DNA of 33,965 nucleotides from contig MWEH01000192.1 of NCBI GenBank assembly GCA_002070965.1, positions 1-33,965 of the forward strand, given 5' to 3'. The position numbers and the translations under genes are program-made. Of the stretch, positions 1 through 7,629 are shown one piece after another. The DNA is from Firmicutes bacterium ADurb.Bin080 (GTDB lineage Bacteria > Bacillota > Clostridia > Christensenellales > DTU072). Numbering within the stretch: position 1 is the first letter of the stretch; the number at the start of each line of letters is the position of its first letter. Below the pieces are notes generated by a model. That model saw nothing but the letters and a program-made list of their open reading frames with translations, made no database searches and was not told where the DNA came from.

Positions 1-75
1 TCATCTCTCTGTGTTGCACTTACCCTAAGTAACTAAATCCACGATTTACTGTTGCACTTACTTTGAGAACTGACA
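1..75. mobile_element. Probable end of an insertion sequence (IS21-like), extending left of the window
   Basis: Two direct copies of an 18-bp element occur here, TGTTGCACTTACCCTAAG at 12-29 and TGTTGCACTTACTTTGAG at 50-67, followed by AACTGACA ending at 75. The reverse complement of 48-75 matches 33891-33918 at 22 of 28 positions, so this is one of two inverted copies bracketing the window. Repeated subterminal transposase-binding sites next to a TGT...ACA tip are known for IS21-family elements; the family assignment is inference because no transposase gene is visible. The exact tip (about base 75) is also inferred. Confidence 0.45.
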
Positions 76-186
76 TTAAAAAAGGTTTTCGTTAACAGGA
101 AGATTGATGAAGAAGAACAAGAGAATTATGATCATAAACATATAAAAACTGAATCTCTAGCAATTTAGCGAGATAAAGTATTTTAA

Positions 187-216
187 TTGACATGATTTAG
201 GTTTTAATGATAAATT
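187..216 (+). promoter_or_regulatory. Putative promoter of gdhA
   Basis: A perfect -35 hexamer TTGACA lies at 187-192. The -10 is weaker (TAAATT at 211-216) but is preceded by TG at 208-209, giving an extended -10. The spacer is 18 bp. Transcription would begin near 223, only a few bases before the leader hairpin at 227-269. Confidence 0.5.
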
Positions 217-226
217 TATGTAGAAC

Positions 227-274
227 AAAGGCGTTCTTCAAGGGCATAAGCGTGCCTTAAGGCGTCTTTTTGTA
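227..274 (+). promoter_or_regulatory. Leader hairpin (terminator or attenuator) upstream of gdhA
   Basis: An imperfect long stem can be drawn between 227-246 and 253-269 with loop TAAGCG at 247-252; the inner part pairs AAGGGCA with TGCCTT with one bulge. The 3' arm runs into a T-rich tract. It lies between the proposed promoter and the gdhA ribosome binding site (AAGGAGG, 279-285). It could be an attenuator of gdhA or, if the promoter call is wrong, a terminator for something to the left. Confidence 0.45.
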
Positions 275-289
275 TTTTAAGGAGGGGTT

Positions 290-1624
290 ATGAGTTACAG
301 CCAAAGAGTTTATGAAGAACTAAAAAATAAGAGTGCCAGTGAAACTGAGTTTCTTCAAGCAGCTGAAGAGATACTCTTGACTATAGATCCTGTTTTAGAA
401 AAGCATCCGGAATTTGAGAAATTAGGATTGCTTGAAAGATTTATTGAACCTGAGAGGATTGTAATTTTCAGGGTTCCGTGGTCGGATGATTCGGGTCAAG
501 TCCATGTTAATAGAGGATACAGGGTTCAGTTTAACAGCGCGATAGGTCCATATAAAGGTGGTTTACGATTCCATCCTTCTGTAAATCTTTCGATCCTTAA
601 GTTTTTAGGGTTGGAGCAAGTTTTAAAGAACGCTTTAACTACCTTAGCAATAGGCGGTGCAAAGGGAGGCAGTGATTTTGAAAGTAAGGGTAGGAGTGAT
701 TCGGAAGTAATGAGGTTTTGTCAAAGCTTCATGACGGAACTATCAAGACACATTGGTGCTGATCTAGACATTCCTGCAGGTGATATTGGAGTTGGTCCAA
801 GAGAGATCGGATATCTTTATGGACAATATAAAAGACTTAGAAATGAGTTTACTGGAGCATTAACGGGAAAAGGGGTGCCTTTTGGAGGAAGTCTAGGAAG
901 AGTAGAAGCAACAGGATACGGACTACTTTTTTTTATGGAGGCTGTATTTAAACAAAACTCAATAAATGTAGATGGAATGAACGTAGTTATTTCAGGGTCA
1001 GGAAATGTTTCTATGTATGCAAACGATATGGCGACAAAAATGGGAATGAAGGTTGTCGCGATGAGTGATTCTGATGGATATATATATGATCCGAAAGGGA
1101 TTAATTTTTCAACGATTCAGGAAATCAAGGAAGTAAAAAGACTTAGGATATCTGAATACACTAAATATTCGCCGTCAGCTGAATATTATTGTGGCTGTAA
1201 AGGGATATGGAACGTCAAATGTGATATCGCTCTACCTTGTGCAACTCAAAATGAAATTGATTTGTGCGCAGCAAAAAAATTAATTTCTAATGGGGTTATC
1301 GCAGTTGGAGAAGGGGCAAATATGCCTTCTACGACGGAAGCTATCAATGAATTCTTAACCCAAGGAGTATTTTTCGCACCTGGAAAAGCGGCCAATGCAG
1401 GTGGAGTCGCGACTTCAGCCTTGGAGATGAGCCAAAATAGCATGAGACTATTTTGGACAAAGGAAGAGGTTTTAAAAAGACTTAAAGAAATTATGACTGG
1501 AATTCATAAAAGCGCAAAAGAATCTGCGATTGAATATGGTTATGGCTACAATTTGGTTGCAGGGGCTAATATTGCAGGGTTTTTAAAGGTTGCTGAAGCG
1601 ATGAAAGCCCAGGGCTTGGTATAG
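290..1624 (+). CDS. gdhA: Glutamate dehydrogenase, hexameric GdhA type (probably NADP-specific)
   Basis: The 444-residue protein interconverts 2-oxoglutarate plus ammonia and glutamate, and probably acts in ammonium assimilation. Its length is close to the roughly 447 residues usual for bacterial GdhA. Visible signatures are GPYKGGLRFHP (residues 86-96) with the substrate-binding Lys89, GGAKGG with the catalytic Lys125, PAGDIGVG around Asp165, and a Rossmann fingerprint GSGNVS near residues 236-241. The start ATG at 290 has AAGGAGGGG just upstream. The gene is monocistronic: a promoter and hairpin precede it and a strong terminator lies at 1667-1702. NADP rather than NAD preference is inferred from similarity to the hexameric biosynthetic group and is not proved by a single residue. 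I see no truncation or missing key residue. Confidence 0.95.
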   Translation: MSYSQRVYEELKNKSASETEFLQAAEEILLTIDPVLEKHPEFEKLGLLERFIEPERIVIFRVPWSDDSGQVHVNRGYRVQFNSAIGPYKGGLRFHPSVNLSILKFLGLEQVLKNALTTLAIGGAKGGSDFESKGRSDSEVMRFCQSFMTELSRHIGADLDIPAGDIGVGPREIGYLYGQYKRLRNEFTGALTGKGVPFGGSLGRVEATGYGLLFFMEAVFKQNSINVDGMNVVISGSGNVSMYANDMATKMGMKVVAMSDSDGYIYDPKGINFSTIQEIKEVKRLRISEYTKYSPSAEYYCGCKGIWNVKCDIALPCATQNEIDLCAAKKLISNGVIAVGEGANMPSTTEAINEFLTQGVFFAPGKAANAGGVATSALEMSQNSMRLFWTKEEVLKRLKEIMTGIHKSAKESAIEYGYGYNLVAGANIAGFLKVAEAMKAQGLV

Positions 1625-1666
1625 GCTCGAACTTTTTGAAAAAAAATAATGATGGAATATTTATAC

Positions 1667-1702
1667 AAAGGTGCTGGGATGATTCTCTTGGCACCTTTTT
1701 TT
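1667..1702 (+). terminator. Rho-independent terminator after gdhA
   Basis: Stem AAAGGTGC (1667-1674) pairs perfectly with GCACCTTT (1691-1698) across a 16-base loop, and the T run continues to 1702. It lies 42 bases after the gdhA stop and before the next promoter. Confidence 0.85.
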
Positions 1703-1717
1703 GAATGAACTTCTCTA

Positions 1718-1746
1718 TTGACTGACTAAGCGTATAAATCTATAAT
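1718..1746 (+). promoter_or_regulatory. Sigma-A type promoter of the epimerase operon
   Basis: TTGACT (1718-1723), a 17-bp spacer and a perfect TATAAT (1741-1746). Transcription would start near 1753 and leave a short leader before the ATG at 1777. Confidence 0.8.
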
Positions 1747-1776
1747 TTTTATATAATGATTATGGGGGAGTATTTC

Positions 1777-2775
1777 ATGAAAACAGCTTTGATAACAGGT
1801 ATATGTGGTTTTGTTGGCTCTTCGGTAGCTATTAAACTGGTTGAGAAAGGTATTCAAGTTATTGGGGTTGATCTCAGCGACAAACCGAAGAATAAAAAGT
1901 TAGCAGATTTAATTGCAGATGGAAGAGTAAAAATTTGGAAGGGTGACTTAAACAGCTTTGATTTTTCTTCTCTTGAAAGAGTTGATTACGTTTTTCAAAT
2001 TGCCGGAAAAGTTTCTCCCTGGGGGGATATCCGAGGATTTGATAAGATTAATGTAGAAGGGACAAAAAGAGTTATTGATTACGCACATCAAGAAGGAGTG
2101 AGTTCATTCCTTTATTTAAGCTCTGTCGCAGTATATGGTTTTGGAGGTTATGTTGATTTGACTGAAGAAGCACCTAAAAATCCCTTTGATAATCCTTATT
2201 CTATTTCAAAACTGAGAGCAGAGACTATGGTTGTTGAGGAGTGTAAAAAAATTGGGCTTCCTTATGTAATTATTAGACCCGGAAATGTCTATGGTCCATA
2301 CGATTATACTTCTTCGACGCATATATATAGCAAAATAGAAGCCGGGAATATGCCCTATGTAGATAAAGGTAAATATAAAAGTTGTTTTGTATATGTTGAT
2401 AATCTGGCTGAAGCAATAGTCACTGCAGGAATAACTGATAAGGCATGGAATCAAGATTTTAATATTACTGATGGTTTTGGTGAGACTCTAGACGATTATT
2501 TTTCCCTGGTAGCAAAGGAGATGGTAGTAAAAAATAAATTCATAAGCATTAAGGCCCCCTTGGCAAAAACTGTTGCTGCATTGGTGGAAGGGTTTTATAA
2601 ATTGCTAAAAATTAAAAAAGCTCCACTAATAACAAAGTTTTCCACGTATCAAAACTGTGTAGATTACCACTTTTCTATAGAAAAAGCTAGAAATGTTTTG
2701 GGCTTTTCGCCTAATGTAACTCTTGAGGAAGGAGTAAAAAGGACTGTTGAATGGTATAAAACACTGAAGGATTAA
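1777..2775 (+). CDS. NAD(P)-dependent epimerase/dehydratase family protein (extended SDR)
   Basis: This is a 332-residue extended short-chain dehydrogenase. The N-terminal nucleotide-binding motif is GICGFVG (residues 8-14). LSSVAVYG supplies the active-site Ser near 115-116, and YSISK supplies the catalytic Tyr141 and Lys145. The family includes nucleotide-sugar epimerases and 3-beta-hydroxysteroid dehydrogenase-like enzymes; the substrate cannot be read from the sequence. The start ATG at 1777 is chosen because GGGGGAG lies 8 bases upstream and the Rossmann strand begins at once; an upstream in-frame ATG at 1762 would destroy that spacing. It is first in an operon with a CPBP membrane protein (15-base gap) and an SDR (16-base gap further on), which suggests a lipid, steroid-like or sugar modification, but this is weak inference. 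Confidence 0.85.
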   Translation: MKTALITGICGFVGSSVAIKLVEKGIQVIGVDLSDKPKNKKLADLIADGRVKIWKGDLNSFDFSSLERVDYVFQIAGKVSPWGDIRGFDKINVEGTKRVIDYAHQEGVSSFLYLSSVAVYGFGGYVDLTEEAPKNPFDNPYSISKLRAETMVVEECKKIGLPYVIIRPGNVYGPYDYTSSTHIYSKIEAGNMPYVDKGKYKSCFVYVDNLAEAIVTAGITDKAWNQDFNITDGFGETLDDYFSLVAKEMVVKNKFISIKAPLAKTVAALVEGFYKLLKIKKAPLITKFSTYQNCVDYHFSIEKARNVLGFSPNVTLEEGVKRTVEWYKTLKD

Positions 2776-2790
2776 TTTTTGGTGGGAGAA

Positions 2791-3696
2791 ATGAGCAAGG
2801 ATTCTTTTGAAAATAATGGTAAAAAAATCAAGGAAATAGATCAAGAGAAAAAGAATATTCTCTTTGGTGGTTCTTTTGAGAATAATGGTGAAAATATCAA
2901 GGAAATAGAGGAAGAAAAAAAAGGTATTCTCTTTGGAGATTCTGTTGAGAGCATTTCGAATGAAAAATGGGGGGTAGGAATTAAGAAATTATTGTCTGGC
3001 CAAGATAAAAATGCTGCACTTTCCGTGTTGTTTGCGACAATAGTTTTGTTGTTATATTTTTATTTTGGGATACAGGATTTTTTTGCAAAATCATTCCCTT
3101 ATGTAGAAAACATAGATTATTGGAAGTATATTTATCATAATTTTATTCCGTTGTTTTTGTTCTTTATTATGGGAATTATTTTTGTCAAGTTCGTCTTAAA
3201 AGCAAGATTAAAAGACTTTGGCTTAGGCTTAGGAGATAGAAAAGCGGGGTTGAAGTTATTAATTTTTGGCGCTCCAATACTGGTTCTAGCGGGACTTACT
3301 ACAGTATGGGATTCAGGAATGAATCAAATGTATCCTCTGGCTAGGGAAGTAATATACGCTCCGATAGGATTTGTTTTTTTATATTATATTTCATATATCG
3401 CATACTACATTGGTTGGGAGTTTCTTTTCAGGGGATTGTTAGTATTTTCTTTGGAAAAAAGAGGTCCATTACTTGCCATAATGGTTTCTACGATGATTTC
3501 AGCCCTAATACATTCGTCGATCGCAGGATTTGGAAAACCTTTTGCAGAGACTGCTTCGGCTATTATAGCAGGTATAGCTTTTGGATATACTGCATACAAG
3601 ACAAGATCCGTATGGTATAGTTTTGTTATGCACGCTATCGTGGGCTTTTCCACAGATTTATTTATCTCAATATTTACGAGGTCAGGCTTAATATAA
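2791..3696 (+). CDS. CPBP-family intramembrane protease-like protein with N-terminal tandem repeat
   Basis: The 301-residue protein has a charged N-terminus of about 70 residues followed by several hydrophobic segments. The C-terminal half carries the CPBP (Abi/CaaX-like) signature: WEFLFRG with Glu210 and Arg214, a histidine in ALIHSS, and a later HAIVGFSTD. Many members have two adjacent Glu in the first motif; here the first is Trp, a variant I recall in other members, so activity is uncertain. Two tandem copies of a 23-residue unit (2803-2940) lie in the hydrophilic N-terminus. The start is ATG 2791, with GGGAG close upstream (short spacing); TTG at 2779 is an alternative. It is the middle gene of the epimerase operon. 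Possible roles are membrane peptide cleavage or protein prenyl processing; no substrate is evident. Confidence 0.75.
   Translation: MSKDSFENNGKKIKEIDQEKKNILFGGSFENNGENIKEIEEEKKGILFGDSVESISNEKWGVGIKKLLSGQDKNAALSVLFATIVLLLYFYFGIQDFFAKSFPYVENIDYWKYIYHNFIPLFLFFIMGIIFVKFVLKARLKDFGLGLGDRKAGLKLLIFGAPILVLAGLTTVWDSGMNQMYPLAREVIYAPIGFVFLYYISYIAYYIGWEFLFRGLLVFSLEKRGPLLAIMVSTMISALIHSSIAGFGKPFAETASAIIAGIAFGYTAYKTRSVWYSFVMHAIVGFSTDLFISIFTRSGLI
2803..2940 (+). repeat. Two tandem 69-bp coding repeats (23 residues each)
   Basis: Units 2803-2871 and 2872-2940 agree at 58 of 69 bases by my count and at 17 of 23 residues. Each begins Ser-Phe-Glu-Asn-Asn-Gly and ends Ile-Leu-Phe-Gly. A third unit seems to start at 2941 (Ser-Val-Glu) but quickly diverges. 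Confidence 0.9.
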
Positions 3697-3712
3697 GCAT
3701 AAGGAGGATCAA

Positions 3713-4495
3713 ATGGGAAAAGTTGTCATAATAACCGGGGCGTCATCAGGAATTGGAAAAACAACTGCTGAGATTTTGAACTCTAAAGGATATAAGGTCT
3801 ACAATCTTTCTAGAAGAGAATCGTTGGGTATTGAGCACATAAAAACAGACATATCCAATTACGAAGATGTGAAAAATGCAATCTCGTGTATTTATGAGAA
3901 AGAAGGAAGAATAGATGTTTTAATTAATAATGCAGGGATGGGTATTTCAGGTGCTATAGAAAACACTGATGACAACACAGCAAAGCAATTGTTTTCCGTT
4001 AATTTTTGGGGTATGTTTTATTCGACAAAGGAAGTGATTCCAATTATGAGAAAGAACAATTCAGGTTCAATTATTAATATCAGTTCTGCAGCCGCAAAAT
4101 TCCCTTTGCCATTTCAAGCTTTTTATTCAGCTTCAAAAGCTGCCGTTAGTTCATTTTCGGATGCTTTGAGATTAGAAGTGAAACCATTTGGTATAAATGT
4201 TACAGCTATTTTGCCCGGGGATGTAAAAACTGAATTTACTCAAGCCCGAATTAAGAACAAGAGTAATGACCCAATATATGGAGACAGAATTGATAAATCA
4301 GTTTCAGCTATGGAGAGGGATGAGGAAAATGGAATGTCGCCAGAAACTATCTCAAAAATTATTATTAAAATAATCGAAAAAAAGAATCCTCCTCCTTACG
4401 TTATAGGGGGATTAAAATATGAGTTTCTTGTTTTTCTTACTCGGTTAATGCCTTATAGACTTACTCTTTTTCTGTTAGGAAAAATTTATGGGTAA
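3713..4495 (+). CDS. SDR family NAD(P)-dependent oxidoreductase
   Basis: This is a classical short-chain dehydrogenase of 260 residues. The cofactor motif is TGASSGIG (residues 8-15), the structural NNAG is at 72-75, the catalytic Ser is in ISSAAA near 124-125, and the catalytic pair is Tyr138 and Lys142 in YSASK. The C-terminal 30 residues are hydrophobic (VFLTRLMPYRLTLFLLGKIYG), which suggests membrane association, as in some lipid- or sterol-related SDRs. AAGGAGG lies just upstream of ATG 3713. It closes the three-gene operon; two oxidoreductases around a membrane protein hint at one lipid- or envelope-related step, but the substrate is unknown. No clear terminator follows before the next promoter at 4591. 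Confidence 0.85.
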   Translation: MGKVVIITGASSGIGKTTAEILNSKGYKVYNLSRRESLGIEHIKTDISNYEDVKNAISCIYEKEGRIDVLINNAGMGISGAIENTDDNTAKQLFSVNFWGMFYSTKEVIPIMRKNNSGSIINISSAAAKFPLPFQAFYSASKAAVSSFSDALRLEVKPFGINVTAILPGDVKTEFTQARIKNKSNDPIYGDRIDKSVSAMERDEENGMSPETISKIIIKIIEKKNPPPYVIGGLKYEFLVFLTRLMPYRLTLFLLGKIYG

Positions 4496-4568
4496 TACTT
4501 TTTATCGGCTGAAAAACATCTGCTAAAAAATTGACTATTTATTAAAAATTATGTGTATAGTTATTTGT

Positions 4569-4609
4569 TGCATTTGAAAATAATGCATCATTGACACTAT
4601 TGAATGCAT
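4569..4609 (+). promoter_or_regulatory. Operator-like TGCATT/AATGCA repeats around the transporter promoter
   Basis: TGCATT (4569-4574) and AATGCA (4582-4587) form an inverted repeat immediately before the -35 box. A further AATGCAT (4603-4609) lies inside the spacer, 21 bases after the AATGCAT at 4582-4588. The arrangement fits repressor half-sites, but no regulator gene is adjacent. Confidence 0.35.
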
Positions 4610-4619
4610 AAAGTATAAT
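4591..4619 (+). promoter_or_regulatory. Consensus sigma-A promoter of the symporter operon
   Basis: TTGACA (4591-4596), exactly 17 bp, then TATAAT (4614-4619): a full consensus match. The transcript would start near 4626, leaving about 32 bases before the ATG at 4658. A weaker TTGACT at 4531 lacks a well-spaced -10. Confidence 0.85.
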
Positions 4620-4657
4620 TGTCATATTTATAAATGATTTTAATTGGGAGATATAAT

Positions 4658-6121
4658 ATGTCGGACAAAGGGAGTATTAAAATAAAAGATCAAACCACTT
4701 TAAAGGAAAAACTATCATATTCTATTGGCACTCTGGGGAAGGAGATAAGCTTTGGAATGATTAATGTTTATTCCATGTTATATTTAACCTCTTTTATGGG
4801 GCTTAATGGAATCGTGGTTGGATTTGCCTTTTGTATTGTCAGATTACTGGCGGCATTTTTTGATCCTTTAATGGCAACAATTGTTAATAACACCAAAAGC
4901 CCGCTTGGTAAATTCAGACCTTGGCTTCTGGTGGGAGCAATTATTAATTCCATTATTCTTATAGTAATGTTTTTGCCCCTTCCAAATGGAACAGGTATGC
5001 CAGTTAAATATGTTTTCTATTTGGCTATGTATTTTCTGTGGGCTATTAGTTATGCAGTTATAGATGTGCCCATTATGGCGATGGTTCCATCAATAGCCGA
5101 TACTCCCCATGAAAGGGAGAGTGTTTCAAGTTTGTCCAGACTAATAGGGGGTTTTGGAGGATTCATAATTGGGTCTGGTGGCGCCGTATTAATGCAAAAT
5201 ACATTCGGTAATACTGATTATAGAAGTTACTTGTTGGTTGCAGCCGTTGGAGCTGTGGTTTTAATCATTACTCTTCTTCTTCCTATTATTACTCTTAAGG
5301 AGAGATATGTTCTTCCCTGCCAAACCGTTAAGTTCAGAGACATGTTCAAAATGCTAAAGGATAATGACCAAATGAGGTCTTTTGCTTGGAGTTTTCTTTT
5401 ATTCACTGTAGGGGGAAATATTGCAATACTCCAATCAACCTATCTTTTTATATATGATTCTGCTAATTTGGGAAACTTTAATAACTATGCACTTTTTAAT
5501 ATTTTGGCCTGTACTGTTCAGGGCGTAGCAATGATGTTTTATACATGGATTACAAAGAAAATATCCAGAGACAAAGTTTACAAATTAACATACATATTTG
5601 CCGGGATAGGAATGGCTTTTATCTTCGCAATATATTTTGCATTCCCGGGTATTGGTATCCCAATTGCAAATGTAATTTTACTATCCATCGCGGGTTCTTC
5701 GTTAATGTTGGCTAATGGAATGAATCAGATTACTTCTATGGTTATGATAACGGATGTCGTTGATTATGGGGAATATAAGACAGGAAATAGATCGGATAGT
5801 TTGGTTATTTCTCTACAGACATTAATTTTGAAAGCATCTGCCGCCTTTGCTATGTTGATTTTAGGCATTGGGGTTGCTGTCTCCGATTTACCTACAATTG
5901 ACTTGATGACAAACACATTTAGTGGAGAAGTAACGGACAAGGCTCTTTTTATATTAAGATCGTTTATGTTTTTGCTCCCGCTTCCTTTAATGCCAATCGG
6001 GTTAATTATCTATTCCAGAACATATAAACTCCATGGTAAGTATTATGCTGAAATTAAGAATGCCATACAAGAGAGAAGAGTTGGACAAGATATTAAACAA
6101 GAAGTGGTTGACTCGCATTAA
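4658..6121 (+). CDS. GPH-family sugar:cation symporter (MFS superfamily)
   Basis: This 487-residue integral membrane protein has about twelve hydrophobic segments. Near the N-terminus it has the glycoside-pentoside-hexuronide pattern GTLGKEISFG, then FDPLMATIVNNTKS and GKFRPW, typical of MelB/XylP-like symporters. Such carriers import oligosaccharides, glycosides or hexuronides with Na+ or H+. ATG 4658 is preferred because GGGAG lies 7 bases upstream; an ATG in the same frame at 4634 has no such site. The next gene is a GH109-like Gfo/Idh/MocA protein 25 bases downstream with no promoter between, so import and intracellular processing of a glycoside or amino sugar is a reasonable inference. 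The substrate cannot be named. Confidence 0.85.
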   Translation: MSDKGSIKIKDQTTLKEKLSYSIGTLGKEISFGMINVYSMLYLTSFMGLNGIVVGFAFCIVRLLAAFFDPLMATIVNNTKSPLGKFRPWLLVGAIINSIILIVMFLPLPNGTGMPVKYVFYLAMYFLWAISYAVIDVPIMAMVPSIADTPHERESVSSLSRLIGGFGGFIIGSGGAVLMQNTFGNTDYRSYLLVAAVGAVVLIITLLLPIITLKERYVLPCQTVKFRDMFKMLKDNDQMRSFAWSFLLFTVGGNIAILQSTYLFIYDSANLGNFNNYALFNILACTVQGVAMMFYTWITKKISRDKVYKLTYIFAGIGMAFIFAIYFAFPGIGIPIANVILLSIAGSSLMLANGMNQITSMVMITDVVDYGEYKTGNRSDSLVISLQTLILKASAAFAMLILGIGVAVSDLPTIDLMTNTFSGEVTDKALFILRSFMFLLPLPLMPIGLIIYSRTYKLHGKYYAEIKNAIQERRVGQDIKQEVVDSH

Positions 6122-6146
6122 ATATTGAGGAACAGAGGCTTTGAAA

Positions 6147-7373
6147 ATGAACAAAAATAAGCACATTGTTGTTGGCATAATCGGATTGGGCTCAAGAGGC
6201 TTTTCAATAACGCAGATGATAGCCAAGATGAAAGATGTAGAAATTAAATATGTATGTGATACTTACGAAGATAGGACAGAAGCTGCGCAAGCTTCTGTTT
6301 TTCGCTTGGCTGGATATAAACCTCAGATAGTCACGGATTATAAATATATCTTGGCTGATGAGGAAGTCCAGGCTGTATTGATCCTAACAAGTTGGGAAAC
6401 ACATATCAAGATTGCCATTGATGCAATGGTTTCTGGAAAGTATGCTGGGATGGAAGTTGGCGGAGCCTACGATATTAATGATTGTTTTTTGCTTGTCGAA
6501 GCCTATGAAAAGACAGGAATTCCTTGCATGATGTTAGAAAATTGTTGCTATGGCAAATATGAATTAATGATAAAAAATATGGTAGATAAAGGGATATTGG
6601 GAGAAATAGTTCATTGCTCTGGCGGTTATATGCATGATTTAAGAGAAGAGATAGCTTATGGCAAGGAAAATAGACATTATAGACTCAGAAATTATATTTC
6701 CAGAAATTGCGATAACTATCCAACCCACGAACTTGGCCCAATTGCGAAGTTACTTAAGATTAACAATGGGAATCTTATGCTGAGCATATATTCAATCTCT
6801 TCAAAATCCAAAGGATTAAGTCATTACTTAAATGAGAAAAAGAAAGATGATTTAGAGTTGTGCAATACCGTTTTTAAGCAGGGAGATATAATTACTTCAG
6901 TTATTAAGTGCCAAAATGGGGAAACAATCACACTTACACTTGACACAACCTTACCTAGGTTTTATAGCAGAGGTTTTTCTGTAAGTGGAACAAAAGGAAG
7001 ATATCAAGAAGACGGGAATTTGATTTTTCTTGATGATAAGCATTGTAAATTTCATTTTTTATCAAGAATATTTTATAACAACGCATCCCTATATCTGCGC
7101 AGATATATGCATCCCATATGGAAAAGATTTAAGAAAGAAGGGGTAAAAGGGGGCCACGGAGGAATGGATTATCTTGTTTTGAGAGCGTTCCTCGAATCTG
7201 TTAGAGACCGAACAGATACACCGATTGATGTATATGATTCAGCAAGTTGGATGGCTATAACAGCATTATCAGAAAAATCCATTTTGATTGATGCTCCGGT
7301 TCCAATCCCAGACTTTACAAAAGGAAAATGGAAGAGCAAAAAAACAAGTGAGGGAAGATATAGTTTAGATTAA
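6147..7373 (+). CDS. Gfo/Idh/MocA family protein, GH109 (NAD-dependent glycosidase)-like
   Basis: The 408-residue protein begins with a Rossmann fold (GLGSRG, residues 13-18). It continues with a C-terminal domain carrying YPTHELGPIAKLL, where Tyr191 and His194 sit at the place of the conserved YPTHGLGP of GH109 alpha-N-acetylgalactosaminidases. A late GGHGGMDY is also typical of that branch. GH109 enzymes hydrolyse glycosides by NAD-dependent oxidation and elimination. Plain oxidoreductase activity on a sugar or inositol remains possible. No signal peptide is seen, so it acts in the cytoplasm, fitting the sugar symporter just upstream. ATG 6147 is chosen over TTG 6141 because AGAGG is then 8 bases away. 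Chemistry is inferred from motif resemblance only. Confidence 0.75.
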   Translation: MNKNKHIVVGIIGLGSRGFSITQMIAKMKDVEIKYVCDTYEDRTEAAQASVFRLAGYKPQIVTDYKYILADEEVQAVLILTSWETHIKIAIDAMVSGKYAGMEVGGAYDINDCFLLVEAYEKTGIPCMMLENCCYGKYELMIKNMVDKGILGEIVHCSGGYMHDLREEIAYGKENRHYRLRNYISRNCDNYPTHELGPIAKLLKINNGNLMLSIYSISSKSKGLSHYLNEKKKDDLELCNTVFKQGDIITSVIKCQNGETITLTLDTTLPRFYSRGFSVSGTKGRYQEDGNLIFLDDKHCKFHFLSRIFYNNASLYLRRYMHPIWKRFKKEGVKGGHGGMDYLVLRAFLESVRDRTDTPIDVYDSASWMAITALSEKSILIDAPVPIPDFTKGKWKSKKTSEGRYSLD

Positions 7374-7481
7374 CCAGGATTTTATCTTGATTTAATATCC
7401 TCTATGATGTATTTGTTGCATGAAATATATATATTTAAGCTGCTTTTTTGAAAAAACAATGAAAACTTTATAGTTTTTATC

Positions 7482-7535
7482 TAGCAATTATTGAATAATA
7501 TGCTAAATTATGTTGACGAAGAAAATTATTTAGCA
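7482..7535 (+). promoter_or_regulatory. Cluster of three TAGCA(A/T) repeats, operator-like
   Basis: TAGCAATTATT (7482-7492) and the inverted TAGCATATTATT (7505-7494 on the minus strand) form a near-perfect palindrome around G7493. A third copy, TAGCAAATATAA, begins at 7531 on the plus strand; TGCTAAAT (7501-7508) is also an exact inverted match to ATTTAGCA (7528-7535). The cluster ends about 54 bases before the -10 of the alcohol dehydrogenase gene. A regulator binding site is inferred. Confidence 0.4.
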
Positions 7536-7588
7536 AATATAAAGGTTCTGAGCTGATATATTAGATTGATGAATTTACTATATACTAG

Positions 7589-7597
7589 TGATATAAT
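7589..7597 (+). promoter_or_regulatory. Extended -10 promoter of the alcohol dehydrogenase-hflX operon
   Basis: TGATATAAT (7589-7597) is a perfect extended -10. The best -35 candidate, TTGATG at 7566-7571, is 20 bp away and probably weak. The transcript would start near 7604; AAGGAG at 7617-7622 precedes ATG 7630. Confidence 0.6.
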
Positions 7598-7629
7598 ATA
7601 TCTATAATTTCTACATAAGGAGAAATATT

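Noticed and set aside
107..145. A 12-codon frame (ATG at 107) after the left IS end
   Set aside because: Too short and without homology clues; AGGAAG upstream is not enough evidence.
4562..7421. TATTTGTTGCAT present at 4562-4573 and again at 7410-7421, flanking the symporter operon
   Set aside because: Twelve identical bases in AT-rich DNA, with no third copy noticed; could be chance, so not called as a shared operator.
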